Shown one piece after another: positions 13,815-27,638 of a stretch of DNA of 64,000 bases. The notes beneath the pieces are model-generated. The model did not search any database. It was not told the origin of the DNA and was given only the letters and a program-made list of their open reading frames with translations. The position numbers and the translations under genes were made by a program. Each line of letters starts with the position of its first letter. The first letter of the stretch is position 1. Where the stretch lies: assembly GCF_021130785.1 (NCBI RefSeq), contig NC_060207.1:194299501-194363500 (forward strand). The letters run 5' to 3'. Origin of the DNA: Homalodisca vitripennis. Lineage: Eukaryota; Arthropoda; Insecta; Hemiptera; Cicadellidae.

Positions 13815-14414
13815 CCACTCATGTCCCTATATATTATTGTTTATTAGGGTATACAGGTATAAGTAGGTAAGTACATACTTACGTATATAAATACAAAAAG
13901 TTATAGTCAACATTTACGAGTGCTCACGTGATCTGAGCTTGAATTTGAATACTATCTCGAGAGATTTTTTTTCTTTTTTCGCCAAAAGTGTAGGGGAGAG
14001 GGCGCCATCATAACCCGTAGGCTACTTTCCCGACCTCCAGGGTCATTCCGATCGGTACTTTTCCGACGTCAGATCACATCCCAGATCGTCTAACTTTCCC
14101 GACCTCAGATCACATCCCAGATCGTCTAACTTTCCCGACCTCAGATCACATCCCAGATCGTCTAACTTTCCCGACCTCAGATCACATCCCAGATCGTCTA
14201 AATTTTCCGACGTCAGATCATGTGCATAACCCCCTCACTTTTGGCGAAAAAAAGAATAACATCCCTCAAAATAGTACCAAATTCAAGTTCAGATCACGTG
14301 AGCGCTCGTAAAGGTTAATTTTATCTTTGGTACCACTAGTAACATATTTATTATAACCTTATCTAAACCTTCTTATACATCGTAATAACGTAGTGGTAGA
14401 TAGGGACAGAGTGG
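13815..14414. mobile_element. non-autonomous TIR element, copy 2, with internal VNTR
   Basis: The left end CCACTCATGTCCCTATATAT and right end (complement) CCACTCTGTCCCTATCTACC are inverted, like those of the element at 9472. The subterminal blocks CTCACGTGATCTGAGCTTGA and its mirror TTCAAGTTCAGATCACGTGA are also shared. Toward the centre, TTCGCCAAAAGTG is mirrored by CACTTTTGGCGAA. The middle is filled by a 36-bp tandem repeat. No transposase. Confidence 0.7.
14059..14220. repeat. 36-bp tandem repeat, 4.5 copies
   Basis: The unit begins TTTCCCGACCTCAGATCACA and ends CCAGATCGTCTAAC, with copies starting at 14059, 14095, 14131 and 14167 and a half copy to 14220. Copies differ at very few bases, so the array is young or homogenised. 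It lies in the centre of the TIR element at 13815. Confidence 0.9.
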
Positions 14415-17400
14415 CATCGAGAAATTCCAAAAAACCAAATATAGCCATGTTGTAAGATTTTATGTTAAAAATGGACTAAGTTTTACGGCTTACGTGTTTG
14501 TTTGCTACATTTTACTGCGCTCGGGAAGATGAAGCATAGAATTGTTGGGAGCACAAATCTTTGAAGCAGAGAATGCAAGGGTATTTGCCATGATTCAAGA
14601 TTTGGACAGTCAGTGTAATCAGTTTCCTAATTTGAGAGGGCGATGAATTATCTGACTCAGTGCAGCCCCTGCAGCTCTGACGATCATTTTGTTCCACCTA
14701 CTATTGTTCTGCATCAAGTGCCTGCAACTGCAACTGAATTGGAGGGTTCCACGAATAAAATTGTAAAGCGCGCATTGCGTGGTTTTGTGTTACAATTTCT
14801 ATCGTCCACACTCCACTCCGATAGTGTTTCCCAACACCTCTGCCGGTTACGTAACCTGGAGGGAGTAATGCAGTCCAAGTGCTGAGACCGTTTAGTAGGG
14901 TACACCACTACTGGCAGAGCAGTGACGGGGCTATAGCAGTAGTAGATGTGTGAGAACACGGTTAGGCAATGCGAGCCCGGCAATTGTCGACCGTATTGGA
15001 GCTGAGCAATTCAGCGGGGCGTCTACATCCGGTGAGCCCAGCCCTGCTGCCCGACTCCTCTCTTCTGTCCGCCGCACCGCACAGCACCGCGCCGGCCTGC
15101 ACATGCACTAATACTTCCAATATTGTGTCTTCTTCTACCGACTACAGTGACGGAGTGGCTAGCAACTAGTTTCTTAATTGTTCAGTGTTGTTTACACCAA
15201 TAGACGAAACAAACTACAATAGGCGAAGCCCTCCCCCTTTTAATTCCCAAAAAAACTACTGTAATTTCAAATAACGCCGTGATATTTTTTGTTTTATGCA
15301 CAAATAGTGCCAATCTATATAAGAAAAAAACGACCAAGAAACAGTTTCCGTTTTAAATGGTCGACATTCTGTTATCCAGTTATTTTTTCACTTGAACTAC
15401 CACTGAATTGAAAGCAAACGAATTTCATATTGTTCCAAATTCCACACTTTAGGTCTGTACTGAAATAATTTTATCGTTTTTCACGTTTACATAGTCACTA
15501 CTTTTTATATTGTGCCGTCTCGGGGAGGCGGGTGGAGGCTTTAACAAGAAGCTGTGTTGTGTGTTATAAGGATTAAAAGCAGCATTTGTTTTTATCATTA
15601 TAAGAGGAGCGAATTTCCTACTGAGAATTTCACACTCCGTACATAATGTCCAAACTTCTCCTGGAATTACGATTTTTCAAGAAATCGCCAGCGAACGGAA
15701 GGACAGCCATCTCCTAAAGATTGTTGATTACGATGTAGCGAGATCAACAATTTATAGTTTATATTCTTTATTTACACGTTTCTCAAGGTTGGCGTTAAGC
15801 TTAACTTACATACTCGTATATATGGAGTAAACACAATGGACGACGTAACTCGAAACTCTCATTTTGGGTATTATAATGTAAATTATTTCAGCATGAAAGT
15901 ACCCATTCTGTTCGCCCGATACTGTGTGTGAATATTTTGAACAGTTCTGATTTCGAATAAAGGCGCATAGTATACAGATACAATTAATTCGAAAAACCTC
16001 CCTCGGTTCCCTGATGTTGCAATGACTTCATTCCTAAGACATGAAGTTATCTTGATAGGACTATTTTAATATAAACAACCTATATAATATGAGGACACGA
16101 TGATGTAATAATCTCTTTAAGGCTGAGACCTCTTTAAGGTTAATCTCTTAACCTTAGTAGTGGTATAAGACACAAGTCACGTTGTATACAATTTAATCTA
16201 CTCAACTTTAATAATATTTGTAGTTAATAATCTATTCAAATTCAAACTTTTTATTAATGAATAACTATTTTTTACAATGCAGTAACTTTTTTATCCCCTC
16301 TAGCTGAAGCTGTTTGAGAGGAAATCTAAGAAAAAAACACACACACACAAAAAACACATTACAGATAGAGTTAAATGTATTGTACTATAGTGTTTAGTTC
16401 AACAGTTTACAGTGGCATTCTCCCAAGTTCTAAGGAAATAATATATTAGTATTTTTAAATTTTAATATTGGCATTCAGGTTTGGCGTCAATATTAATATT
16501 TTTGTCATATCGTACTTTCATAACTTGTGTTTTCTTTCTAGATACTTTTCATAAATCAATAGTTCGTTAATGAAACTCTGTATAAAAATACACACAACTT
16601 CTGTAATTCTTTGTATTGCTCGAAAAAAAAAAAAAATAAATACACCACAGTTTTCTTGGTAACGACAATTTGAAGATGCATTTTATAAAAATTTTAAACT
16701 CTTTTCCACAATACGGGTCCCTCCACTTTCTTTATTTTCTCGTTTTAAACATGAATTCCCATTATTTATTCACATAAACGTAAATATTACTTCACGTTTA
16801 TATTCATTAATAGGGACTTTAAAAGTGTCGGATATGGATCCCGGAATAAGCCAGCTGCATAAATATATTATTTTAACTGAAAAGTAGTGCACAACCAAAG
16901 AATAAAATAAGACAACGAGCTTTGATTCTCTTCTTTAGTTAGGTTAGGATGTTCTCTTTAAACTCTGAAGAAAGGGAAGAGCTGAAAATGGACGTATAAC
17001 CTAGAGTAACTACACCACCGGCCCATGCCGCGGGTCTGTACACGCGTACAATAATTGTTGAGCAACAAGGCAGACGACTACTGCCATGTGTCCACGCCAC
17101 GGGCTCTGCACGGCACATCTGCCGCTTGTATTGTGCAACATACTACTTGACTCAGCGAGCAAACGTCGGGAACGTCATCGCAATCCACAGGTTAAGAAGT
17201 AGAGTACTGTTGGCTGGAACAGGGATGAATGCAAGCAAGCATACGATAAGAGGCCAAACCGGAAGTCCGCCACATTTGCTCACTAGCCAGCCTACCTGAA
17301 GCGGCGTGTTTCTTCCTGTTTTACATTATCGACGCACTGGCACTGACACTGACAATGCTCTGATCTCTGGGTCTGTACAAATGCTGATTAAAACATTATC

Positions 17401-19165
17401 AACAATGTTTGGTAAATTTGGTATAACATAACAGTTCACTGCAGTTCTCTTACCAAAGAAAATGTCTGCATAATTTCACTGAATATGACCACCAGAGCCC
17501 AAAATCACACTCCGTCTAAAAACATTTATGTACAAGATATATAACCAGGATTGTGGAAACGATAAATATTAAAAAAAGACTCAAACGACTTTCAACTGGG
17601 CACAAATTTATCTTATAAATATTTCGACTAAGTTAGTGGGCGACCTTGACATGCCACAATTCTTCAAACTTTAAAAAAATCACAAACCTCGTTATTTAGG
17701 AACATAGAGAAAATAATCAAATGCGTTCTGGAATATTTGTACATTTCCCAAACTTTTTCTACGATATAGGGTTATAACTGTGCAAGCATTTATTATCTTT
17801 ACAATCTGCAACTCGAATGATAGTAACAATTTATCATTATCTCATAGTCGTAAAAATGTAATATATGCATTGAATGCTGTCAAATCGCTCTAAACTTAAG
17901 AAACAAATATCAAAAGAAAGGTCCTTTCCTTGGTCTGCGGTTGACTGTTTAGAAGAATCATTAATTAATTGTGAATAATAACAAAAACTAAGAGAGCTAC
18001 AGTTTAAACTGGATTCCGAACCATGTAAACAACGGTATTTGCTAGGTAATCAAATGTTCAGGTGAAGTTGACGTCTCAAGATCTCCGGGGTTCAAATGAC
18101 CCCAGGACTTTTTGCCTCTGTCCAAATTGATCGTGACCGTCACTCAGACATCTGACCATCATGGCAAGATCGTACTTAAATTCAGCGCTGTAACTAGAAC
18201 TTGGTTTTCCTTACAGGGGGGGTAAGGGGGGAGAAATGTGATTGAAACTGTTGGTAAAGGTGTATCTTAATCCAAGGAAGAACTATCTTGATTTTGGCAT
18301 CAACAGGTACACATAAAAAGAAAGTCCATCCGCCAGTGCGATTACTTTTTCGTTACAATATGTCAGGCTCTTCGATACTACGTTGCATGTCGGAACCTAA
18401 GAATAGGCTACCTAAGAATTGGCAAAAGAGATCATGCTTTTGCCAAATGCATAAGCTAACAGCAACTTTCTTGTGGATCTATCTCTACAAATTTGCCCCC
18501 TTTCTAAAGACCCGTATTGGGGGCGATCTTGTATTGTGATTTTCATCACAATAGTAGTACTTATTCGCAATAAGTAAACAATGTTCAACAGAATACACAT
18601 AATTTGACACACGTGTTAGCTGACAACATTTACGAATTAGTATATAATATGAGTTTTCCAACGTTCTGCACTTTAAACAACAATAGGTATATTAGTTTGT
18701 GACGTTTTAAATCATACAACTAAATTTATATTTCCAGAAACCACAACGTTAAGTTCCATTAAAATTGGCGCTCACATATTGTAATAAATTTTAATTTCGT
18801 ACAATACAGTCTTATTATAAAGGTTAACATTTACATATAAGTAACATAATCATTATTTTGTTAGACGCAAATTACATTTATCCCGCCAAGTTACTTTACA
18901 TCGTTACACTATGAATAACGTCCGTATATAATGTATGCGTATATATATAAAATCTAAAATACATTGCGTTACATTTCCCTTTTGTGTGAAAATAATATAG
19001 AAATAATATATGAATCTAAACCTTTGCACGCCATTGCAGAATGAAGTGACAGCGATTACGTTAGTATTTAATACAATAATCAACGTTTATATCTTAAGCA
19101 CACTTTTACAAATTAATTAATGTATCAATTACGAGATTCAAAAGTTAAAACCTGCATCCATAGAA
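14415..19165. other. noncoding stretch with GC-rich patches
   Basis: GC-rich patches at about 14640-15130 and 16990-17350 are separated by AT-rich DNA. Open frames here are short and overlap on both strands. No exon could be supported. Confidence 0.4.
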
Positions 19166-19197
19166 ATATTTTATTACCAGTGCATATTAAATTTTAA

Positions 19198-19410
19198 TCA
19201 ATAAAACGTAAAAATCTCAATCAACGCTGAAGTATCTACTTCGCAATGACGGCCCCAATCGAAGGTAGAGAAGTCGTCGAATGAGTGGGAGTCGGATGAG
19301 CAGCGCGCAGGGGTGTCCCCCGTGCCTGACCCTGGGTCACGTGGGGGCCAGCTGTTACTCCAACAGCTGTCCGATACAACACTGATTGTTGGCTGACCTA
19401 ACATTGACAG
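19198..19410 (-). CDS. possible terminal coding exon, product unknown
   Basis: On the minus strand an open frame ends in TGA at 19198-19200, and a poly(A) signal AATAAA lies about 30 bases downstream (plus positions near 19166-19171). A candidate splice acceptor (AATGTTAG followed by GTCAGCC) lies near 19405. The residues before the stop are Ser/Asp-rich and end ...STFDWGRHCEVDTSALIE and a short tail, which reads as a plausible C terminus, in a GC-rich patch. I recognise no domain and found no partner exon, so this remains a weak candidate. Confidence 0.22.
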   Translation of the reverse strand: MSMLGQPTISVVSDSCWSNSWPPRDPGSGTGDTPARCSSDSHSFDDFSTFDWGRHCEVDTSALIEIFTFY

Positions 19411-19539
19411 CTGACTTGCCGGCCGCGGCCGAGCCCGCCATCCCGACACTTTGGCGGGAAAAGTGTTCTCCACTGACCGTCGAAGTACATAACCTATATA
19501 CATTCTTAGAATGTAAGTCATCAAAAAATGTGGTGTTAA

Positions 19540-22500
19540 TTTAATTTCGGTTAAATTTCACGAAGCACCTGACACATTTGTACCGCCAAGTTTTTCAGGG
19601 ACCACAGTGGCGTTTGGGGTGGCAACAGTAGATGTGTGTAATACGTCTAGGTTGTCTACATTGGATGCATCTTAAAGAAAAATTAACTGCTCATAGGTCT
19701 TATTTTCGTGTTATTTAAAATTCAGACCCTAAACGTCTTCGCCGTAGTATCAGTGGGTCCAGGAACCAGTACAAAAGCAGTTACCTACATCCAGTGCAAA
19801 ACTGGCGTCTACAAGGAGCCAACAGGCATTCAGTCAGACATTGGTCATCCACGGCATCCATCTACTATAAGATGTGACCGTGACACTTTCATGCAAAGGT
19901 TAAACCCCCGAAATCGTGACTCAATTGGCTGGTCGGTCTGTCCGGAGTTCCATGTACGGAATAGGATGTCCACTAACGTACCGGACGACTTACGAGGGCA
20001 TGCACCTACCTAACCGTCACCGATAGTCCCTAGGATATAAACCAGATCTTTCACCCACGACCTCTGAGCTAGCAGGCATAAGCAAGGTCAGAACCGGAGT
20101 AAGTGACAAGCACCTTACTACCTTTAACAGTCTATGGCACACTACCAATAACTAAGCTTTCAATTGCTTAAACTTAGTGCCTCCTTTTCCCGTTGTAAAC
20201 AAGTAAATGATTAGCTATAGCAAATAGGGGTGGAAACTGTATCAGGACCAATGCCAGAAAATTAATACATGATGTTCCATTTCCAGGGCAGTTTTCGCGC
20301 CTCCATATCGCTATTTATACAAATTGCTAAATAAATACTAAATTAATTTCATTTCATTCAATAAGAATTTCCTTTTTATATAACTCTAATCCAACACCAG
20401 AACGACGTTTTAGCAACACTTAGCCTCTGCAGCAGAAAAACAAGAGGCACGCGCAATCAGGTACTTAAGTACCTAAGCCATCCCACCACTGAAGAAAATG
20501 CATGTGCAAAATCAATACGTCATTGTTATTATACGACACTAAACACAGAAATTAATTACTTACGTTGGTGTATATATTTGGAAGGTTCTATTTCCCAAGC
20601 ATTTATTCCATTCAACCCTACCTTATCCAATATAGAACCCTTTTGGACACCTACATAGATTAACTTTAGAAACAAAGTATGCCAGTAAATCCGATGAACT
20701 AACCCGACTTCAGTATTGAGATCAAGCGTTCCCTTGTGGAGACGGAATGATATCTAAACATCCATTTACATCATTGAAACGGCAGACCTCGACTAACATG
20801 ATTGTTAGTAGTGTCGATTGACCCAGAAAGGCTTGGATGTTCGCTCATGCGGGTGGGCCTAGACCTACTTTCATTAGGCATCTTTCAGCATCATGGAATC
20901 GTAACTACAGTACTGTACTCGTAGTTGCATTTTAGTACCATTAAACATGATTCCGAAAGGTTTATTTCTTCAGAAGATTTGTATAATAAACTATTGTATT
21001 TACGAATAATGGCTAATGGAACCAAATTAAATGTTGACTTTATCTATTCCAGAGCACAAATACTTTTGCAACTATAAAACAAACAAAAAAACAATTGTTT
21101 TCTACTGAATTACCAAAACGTGTTTTTTATACAGGATGAAACATATGTCATTCTTATCAATGAAATATCTACACTACAAATTAACTTACTTAACGTTATT
21201 ATTCAATTGATCTTAATATAGAATTACGTCATGGGTATTCAAATAATTATTAACTTCAACCAACTGTTCTTATCGGAATTGCACTTATGAGAATTGATTG
21301 ACATTTGACGGGGAGAATAAAATATTCTCTTGTAACTGATGTCACATATTAATGATTATTACAAGGGCCGTGAGCCCAGGGACAAGTCAAGCACAAAGTA
21401 ACGTATTAATCTATATCGGTATAATAAAACGTTCGTTACAGCCTACATCTCAGAAGTCGTCTTTGACCTCTCCAACTGTTCTTGCTTGGAGACGCTTCCG
21501 TTAGTTTCGTCTCAAACCTGATCCTATTGCTACTTCCCATCCAGACTGGCATGTTTGCCAACAACCGAGTTTCCTGGCGCAAAATTATGGCAAATATTGC
21601 TGGTTAGAACTTCGTTAGAACTAGGAGCCATTCGTTACACTGTCGCCAGTTGAATTAACTGGCGGAAAATAAAGAACTTACGATCTTTATTACGAAAACA
21701 TTACTAGTTGCAAAAATAATATAACTCTGAAAATTAAGGTAAACTTGAATAGTCTAATTCGAAACTGACTGATAAGGCCAACATGTTAGCCTATTTCTTT
21801 AAATTTTTGGGAATGTTGAAAATTACCTTCAATGGCTCAAATTTAAAAAAATCTCTAACCCCTACTGCTTTGCAGAGCTACATTTCGCTTGGTCTAAAAC
21901 TTAAAATTTTACTCAACATCCACGATATTTGAATCTAATTTCACACCATTGAAACTATCTCGTAGTTTTTTTTTTTTTTGAGTCAAAATAAGTTTAGTTG
22001 TTGGTTACCATACATATAATCCAGTTACATTACTATGAGAAATTATGTAATAGCTGAAGGAAATATACAATTCCGCCGAAGAAAATAAATCCAATAAAGT
22101 TAATTACTATTATTGTTGATAACTTATTTTATAATCGGACTAAAGCATTTTACGTGCAGTGGAAATTACCTACCCAACATTGAGAGCTAGGTTGTTGAAA
22201 GAAGTGTTCTTTTGACTTTTTCCCGTACATTAACAACAAAGACAATGAAACACTTCATTCTTATGAATTAACAATTTTCCACACCCCATTTTTAAAAGTA
22301 GTTTATGTCCGACAGCTTGTTTTTACCCACAAACATTTTGTTGTACAATGGTATTTATACACAGCCACACTATTTATTAGTTATTAAAAAAAACCTAAGA
22401 ACTCACTAAATAAAGAATTATTCTGATGATTGAAATTACGTTTAATAATAGAGTTAAACATTTTCTCCTCAGTGCCTCCAATAAATAACAAAGTTAATCA

Positions 22501-24575
22501 GTTTTAAGCAGTTCTCAAGATAAATTTGATTTCAAGATTTTATAATTCCACAGTTAAGGACCAATGACTTATGGTAGAAATCAACATGAAAATAAATCTT
22601 AAATGACTAAACCAACACGTTATTTATTTAGAAAACTAACATAAGTATTTAAAATAACATAATCACTATACCAAGCTAAAAATCTCTCTCTAAGACCTTA
22701 TAAAATAAAGGGAGCCTACTTGTTACTGGATATTCGTGGAATCTAATCGTCTCTAAAAAATGTATTTTCTCCTACTTGTCCTAAAATTGTGTGTTAATTG
22801 AGAAACAGATCTAATTTATTTTGATATACAAAAGGCGATACACGAGACATTATCATATCAAATTTACCATCTACACCAATTTTGTGCCGAATAATAACCG
22901 AATCAAACCATCGAAACGCAACACCGAACGATGACCGGTGTAAACTAGGCGACCTAATAAAGGTCGACAGTATCACTTATCGAATTAACACGTTTATGTA
23001 AACAGGAGAAAGGTTCAATTAAGTAGCCTGACCCCTCCCCCTCACCGCCCAGGATAATGCGAGCGGAACAACGAGGGGGAGGAGGGAGGGGCACTGAGCG
23101 TGAAATGCGGCAATGTGTTGTAAACACGAGTGTAATGCGCGTTAAACTGCTGCACGAGTTGCTAGTCGGAATTGTCATTAACCGACCGTCAACCGTGGCC
23201 GGCAACCGCATTGTCAACCGTATGTACGGTTGGAAACGCCGTGATTCCTACCGTGTTCTTGCTAGTGCTTGGCAGAAACACAAATGCGAATCGCTCTTTC
23301 AGAAAGAACTGATGTACTGCACCGTTTTCTGATTAATGATTAAGTGTACGGTATTCATATTTGTTAACATTGCTTTGCCGTTCAACATCAGCTCTTGCTT
23401 GTGTATGTAATTAAGGTATGGCATACGTAGTAATTAAGTTTCAATCTGGTTTTTGGATAATACTAAAGTGAGCTATAACGAACCATTATTACACGATACT
23501 TTAACAATAAAATTACATTTTTTCAAATAAGTATGTGCCTGGTCTAAAGAAATGTGGCAAATAGATTAGGAATTATGAATGAATCTCCGTTCTTAAGTAA
23601 CAAGGAATTTTTATCGGAATACTTACAGAAGGCATGCGATATTGTAATTTAATTGAAATTAGATTTGGAACCACAATTTATTCAATACAATCATTGACTA
23701 TCGTTGATTAAAGACACTTTTTCGAATTCCAAAACTTGTACTGACTGAATAACGCGTAAATACTGAGAGTATGAAAAAATTGATATTTTACAAAACAGTT
23801 TCAATGGGTCTCACAAAGTCAGCTGATCTGAAATGTCACGTGACCCGTGCTGGGACTCGCGTACAAGACAGCGAGAGCTACGAGTGGAAGTGACACGATG
23901 CCCGTCGAGTACAAACTACAAACAGACAACGCGTTCCCTCCTGCATGTTAACTTCTCTTCTCGGCTTATGTAATGTGGGAGGATACCACCTACGCGTCTG
24001 CAGCCGATGATAGAAACAACGGACATGTCTCGAGTACAGAATAACAGTTCGGACACTAATACCGCTACAATTTCGTAAGCAACGTAAAGCCTAATTACTT
24101 TCAATTTTGAGCTACTGTAGCGGAAAGAGCACCGGCACGAAAAGCGAACCTTGCGGTACACCATGGTTTGTTTACTCTATGGCCATGTGCCTGACTTAGC
24201 CGTGCTCTATGGCGGGTCACGTCACAATCTGGCGCTATTGGCACGTACTGCTTGTTAATTGCCGTGCTTGACCGATTCGGCCTTGACTGCAGCCTACGAC
24301 CGACATTCCCATCTCTCCTCTCGTTCACATAATCTATCCGCCACTGATTGACACTGACAAAACTCGCTGTCGTAGTTTTGTGTCACTCGACTAACGTTTC
24401 ACCATTTTAACAAGATACTGTAAAAAAGTGCACGAATACAAGAAAATGCACTAATGTTGAGCCAATATAAAAAATACAACTATAACAAGTTAATAATATG
24501 TAAACAGTAGATTGTAAACTGTAATGTTCATTGTATAAAAGTGTTATTTTTCCACGTTAAAAAATGTATTATCAC
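19540..24575. other. noncoding stretch
   Basis: AT-rich, with GC-rich patches near 22960-23270 and 23830-24360. Open frames of 60-101 codons occur but have no domain, splice context or repeat identity. Confidence 0.4.
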
Positions 24576-24585
24576 GTTCAAAAAT

Positions 24586-24672
24586 TTATATATATATATA
24601 TATATCACATACATATACATATATGTATATATATATATATATTACATATATATAATATATATATATATATGC
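24586..24672. repeat. (TA)n-rich microsatellite
   Basis: Runs of TA interrupted by ACA and CACATACA, with the final TATATA run ending near 24670. Just after it, at about 24675-24770, a 45-55 bp AT-rich unit containing GCAGTATAGTTAGTATTA or ACAGTATAGTTAGTATTA appears twice. Confidence 0.9.
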
Positions 24673-24730
24673 AGTATAGTTAGTATTAAAATTATATATA
24701 GTACTAAAAATTATATACATTTATATACAG

Positions 24731-27638
24731 TATAGTTAGTATTACAATTATATACAGTACTACAAATTAACTTAATGAAAAGAGCTCGTAGTTTCCCAAT
24801 GATGAAGCATACATCTGCTTTGGGATTTGGCGACCCTTTGGAAGAGCAGAAGGGCCGCGAAATTTCAAAGCACGGGCACGAAACCATTCAGAAGTAAATT
24901 AAGAGTGATATAATGGCCGTTTGGGATGGATCGCACCCCTCGGAAGGGGCGGGGGGTGCTCTACCTGAAATGTGCACAAACGGGAACCAGGGACCTCATG
25001 TCCTTGAACACGAACCCTTCGGGTACCAAGGGAAGACGTCTTCGCCCTTAATCCGGTTTTCAAAGGGTTCTAAAGGACTCGTTTGCAACATAAAGAGCAA
25101 GGGAGGAATAGTAATTGGCATATTGTATTGTGGTAGGCCCGCAGGGTCTAGTAACCCAACACCATCTTAAAGTGTAGCGCGACCCAAGCGTGTCAGGGCT
25201 TGTTCTGGCTTCCTGTGGCCTGGACCCGCCAGACTAACATGCTCTATAAATAATGAACGAGACTAAAAAGTACATTGTGTATGATCAAAAATGAAAAAAA
25301 AATTGTGCATCATTTTACAACAGTGTGATTGTGTTACCGCACAATATCCTTAGGCCTACGTATTAAATAACATTTTTTGTTTCAGCAATATATATATGTT
25401 AAGTTCAGAACGGATACCTCATGAATTCAACTGTAAACAACGAATATATTACTACTACTATTAAAGAGCGTATTACGATTTGTTGTCTGCTACTTAAAGG
25501 TATATACAAAAACTTACCAAACAGAAGATGAGACTATTAGCAGTTGAGTCTTCATAAAACACGAGGACAAAACCCCCTTCAATGCCCTTCGGTGTCCAAA
25601 TGCAAAGAGTCAACTAATGTTTACATTTAATCTGATACTTGGAAGTAAGAATTACTCGGCATCAGAAGGCAACATCGCAGACTGCCTTATCGGGGACCGC
25701 TCAACCGGCCGGACACCACTGGCCATTGTGCAGTCCGGAGATAAACTCGAATGTTGACGACGACAGAAGCCAGAACGGACTCACGGTTATTCCACACAAA
25801 TTAGAGGATGACCACATAAACGTTGGGAGAGTAGAACTGGAGTGTTAGAAAGAAAAGAAATGATTTCCTGTCGACCGACCCGAGCCGGGCGAGCGGCAGA
25901 TGTGGGGGCACCTGGGCAAGGCCCGACCCGACAACACCTGCCCTTTGTGCATCTTCGCCAAAACAGTTCCCAGAACTGAGCCCAGCCGACCGACCCGGGC
26001 GAGCGGCTAACAACAGGCCCGGGCCCGTCAACTCAACATAACCTAAATCTTCCTTACAAAGGCGGCATTGTCAGGATCACGGGTTGCTGCATTTTCTAAT
26101 AGGCCAAAATCGCCCGAAAAGTGTCTCCCATCCCAGGACAATGAGGGGAGAATAATGGTTCGTTTTGGACTGAAAACGGGGGTTTGAGTGGCAGTAACTG
26201 ATTGGCAACCATGAAATCTATTTGAACAAGTAAGCACTGTAGTTCAAAATTGGTTTAGAGGCTCGTTACAATTAGCCTACCTCAAATACAATGTCCTGTA
26301 GACAGTAATGCGATCTGTCTTACAAAATAATAGTTGAGTTTTATACGATTGTTAGATACAATTAGGCTATCAATTAGTATATCACTTATGGTAATAGGTT
26401 TGTTATTTACAGCTACATTGATAAAAAAAAACACAATACAATAACACACATTGCCTGTTCTCTTCGGTAAAGATAGATGTAATACAAAATACACCATGTG
26501 ATGTAGCAATAACGTTCCGCACAAAGAAAATAGTAGTAAGGTAATATTAGACTATTTAGATATACGAGTTGATTTTATGGAATAAATTACTTCAACGGTT
26601 CCGTTAATCATCTCATTACAGCCAGTGAGTCATGACGTTACTCATTCAGTTCACCAAACACCAACAAGTAATATTTCGAGTACAGATGATTGAAAAAATA
26701 CGAAACTACAGACTGAAAAGAGTTACGCATTGTATTACCAACTAAAGTACGCTCAATTCTAAAATTAAAGTATTGTAAAATGAGAATTAAAATTTGAGAG
26801 ATCCTATCAATTGACAGTTGAAAATAAGACAACGAAAATCCTTCACCAAACCCATAAATACAAATTTTGCTTACCTTCAAACGCTGATTTGAAGGTTATG
26901 TCAACCCAGCTGATTCCATGGGCCAATAAAAACCGACGACACAATCTAGAACGCGGTAAAGTTGGAACGATGGACACCGGAACAGCGACCAGCGGACGGA
27001 ACGTCTGCACTACAACTGCCTGCCACTGCCACTGCGAGTGCGTCTGCGACTGTCTTCTCTCTCCCTCCACCGGCCTACAGATGTGAGAGAACAGCTGCTA
27101 GCTTCGCTGACAACCGGCGCGCATGCGTATATGTCCCGCCAATACAGCGCGCGTCCATTGGTGATCAACAATGCTACGGCCCACCTAATCAAAACAATAC
27201 GAGTCGAAATTACAATCTGAATCATGCGCTCTAGACTTATGGCGACGAGGAACGATTGTGCGCGATTACAAAATATGATACCGAGTCCATTGGCGTTTCT
27301 GTACAGAAATGACTTGCATCAATAATTTGCAGACCATTGTCACTGCTTCTTTTTTTTTATCTATATTCCACTTTTTTGTGATAAATATTCCAAGCATATG
27401 TATTATAATTATTGAAATGAGGAATATTTCATAAACGACGATTATACATTTTTATCACGTGGGATGTTAATCTCCTGAATAGTCGCGCAGATTATTGATG
27501 AATTGTAGCCACACCAAGAACGTATTTAACGGTTTAATTGTATTCGTAGGCTACATTATTGCAACAATTTTAATCTGTTCCTAAATAATCTCTCTTCACT
27601 CAAACGGGTGAAATTATTGGTAAAACGTTGGTTATAAA
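24731..27638. other. noncoding stretch with GC-rich patches
   Basis: GC-rich patches lie at about 24870-25230, 25650-26040 and 26900-27300. Several frames are open through the last patch on both strands, with no recognisable domain. A promoter or CpG-island-like role is possible but unproven. Confidence 0.4.

Noticed and set aside
24541..24735. 64-codon open frame rich in Tyr and Ile
   Set aside because: It is a translated TA microsatellite.
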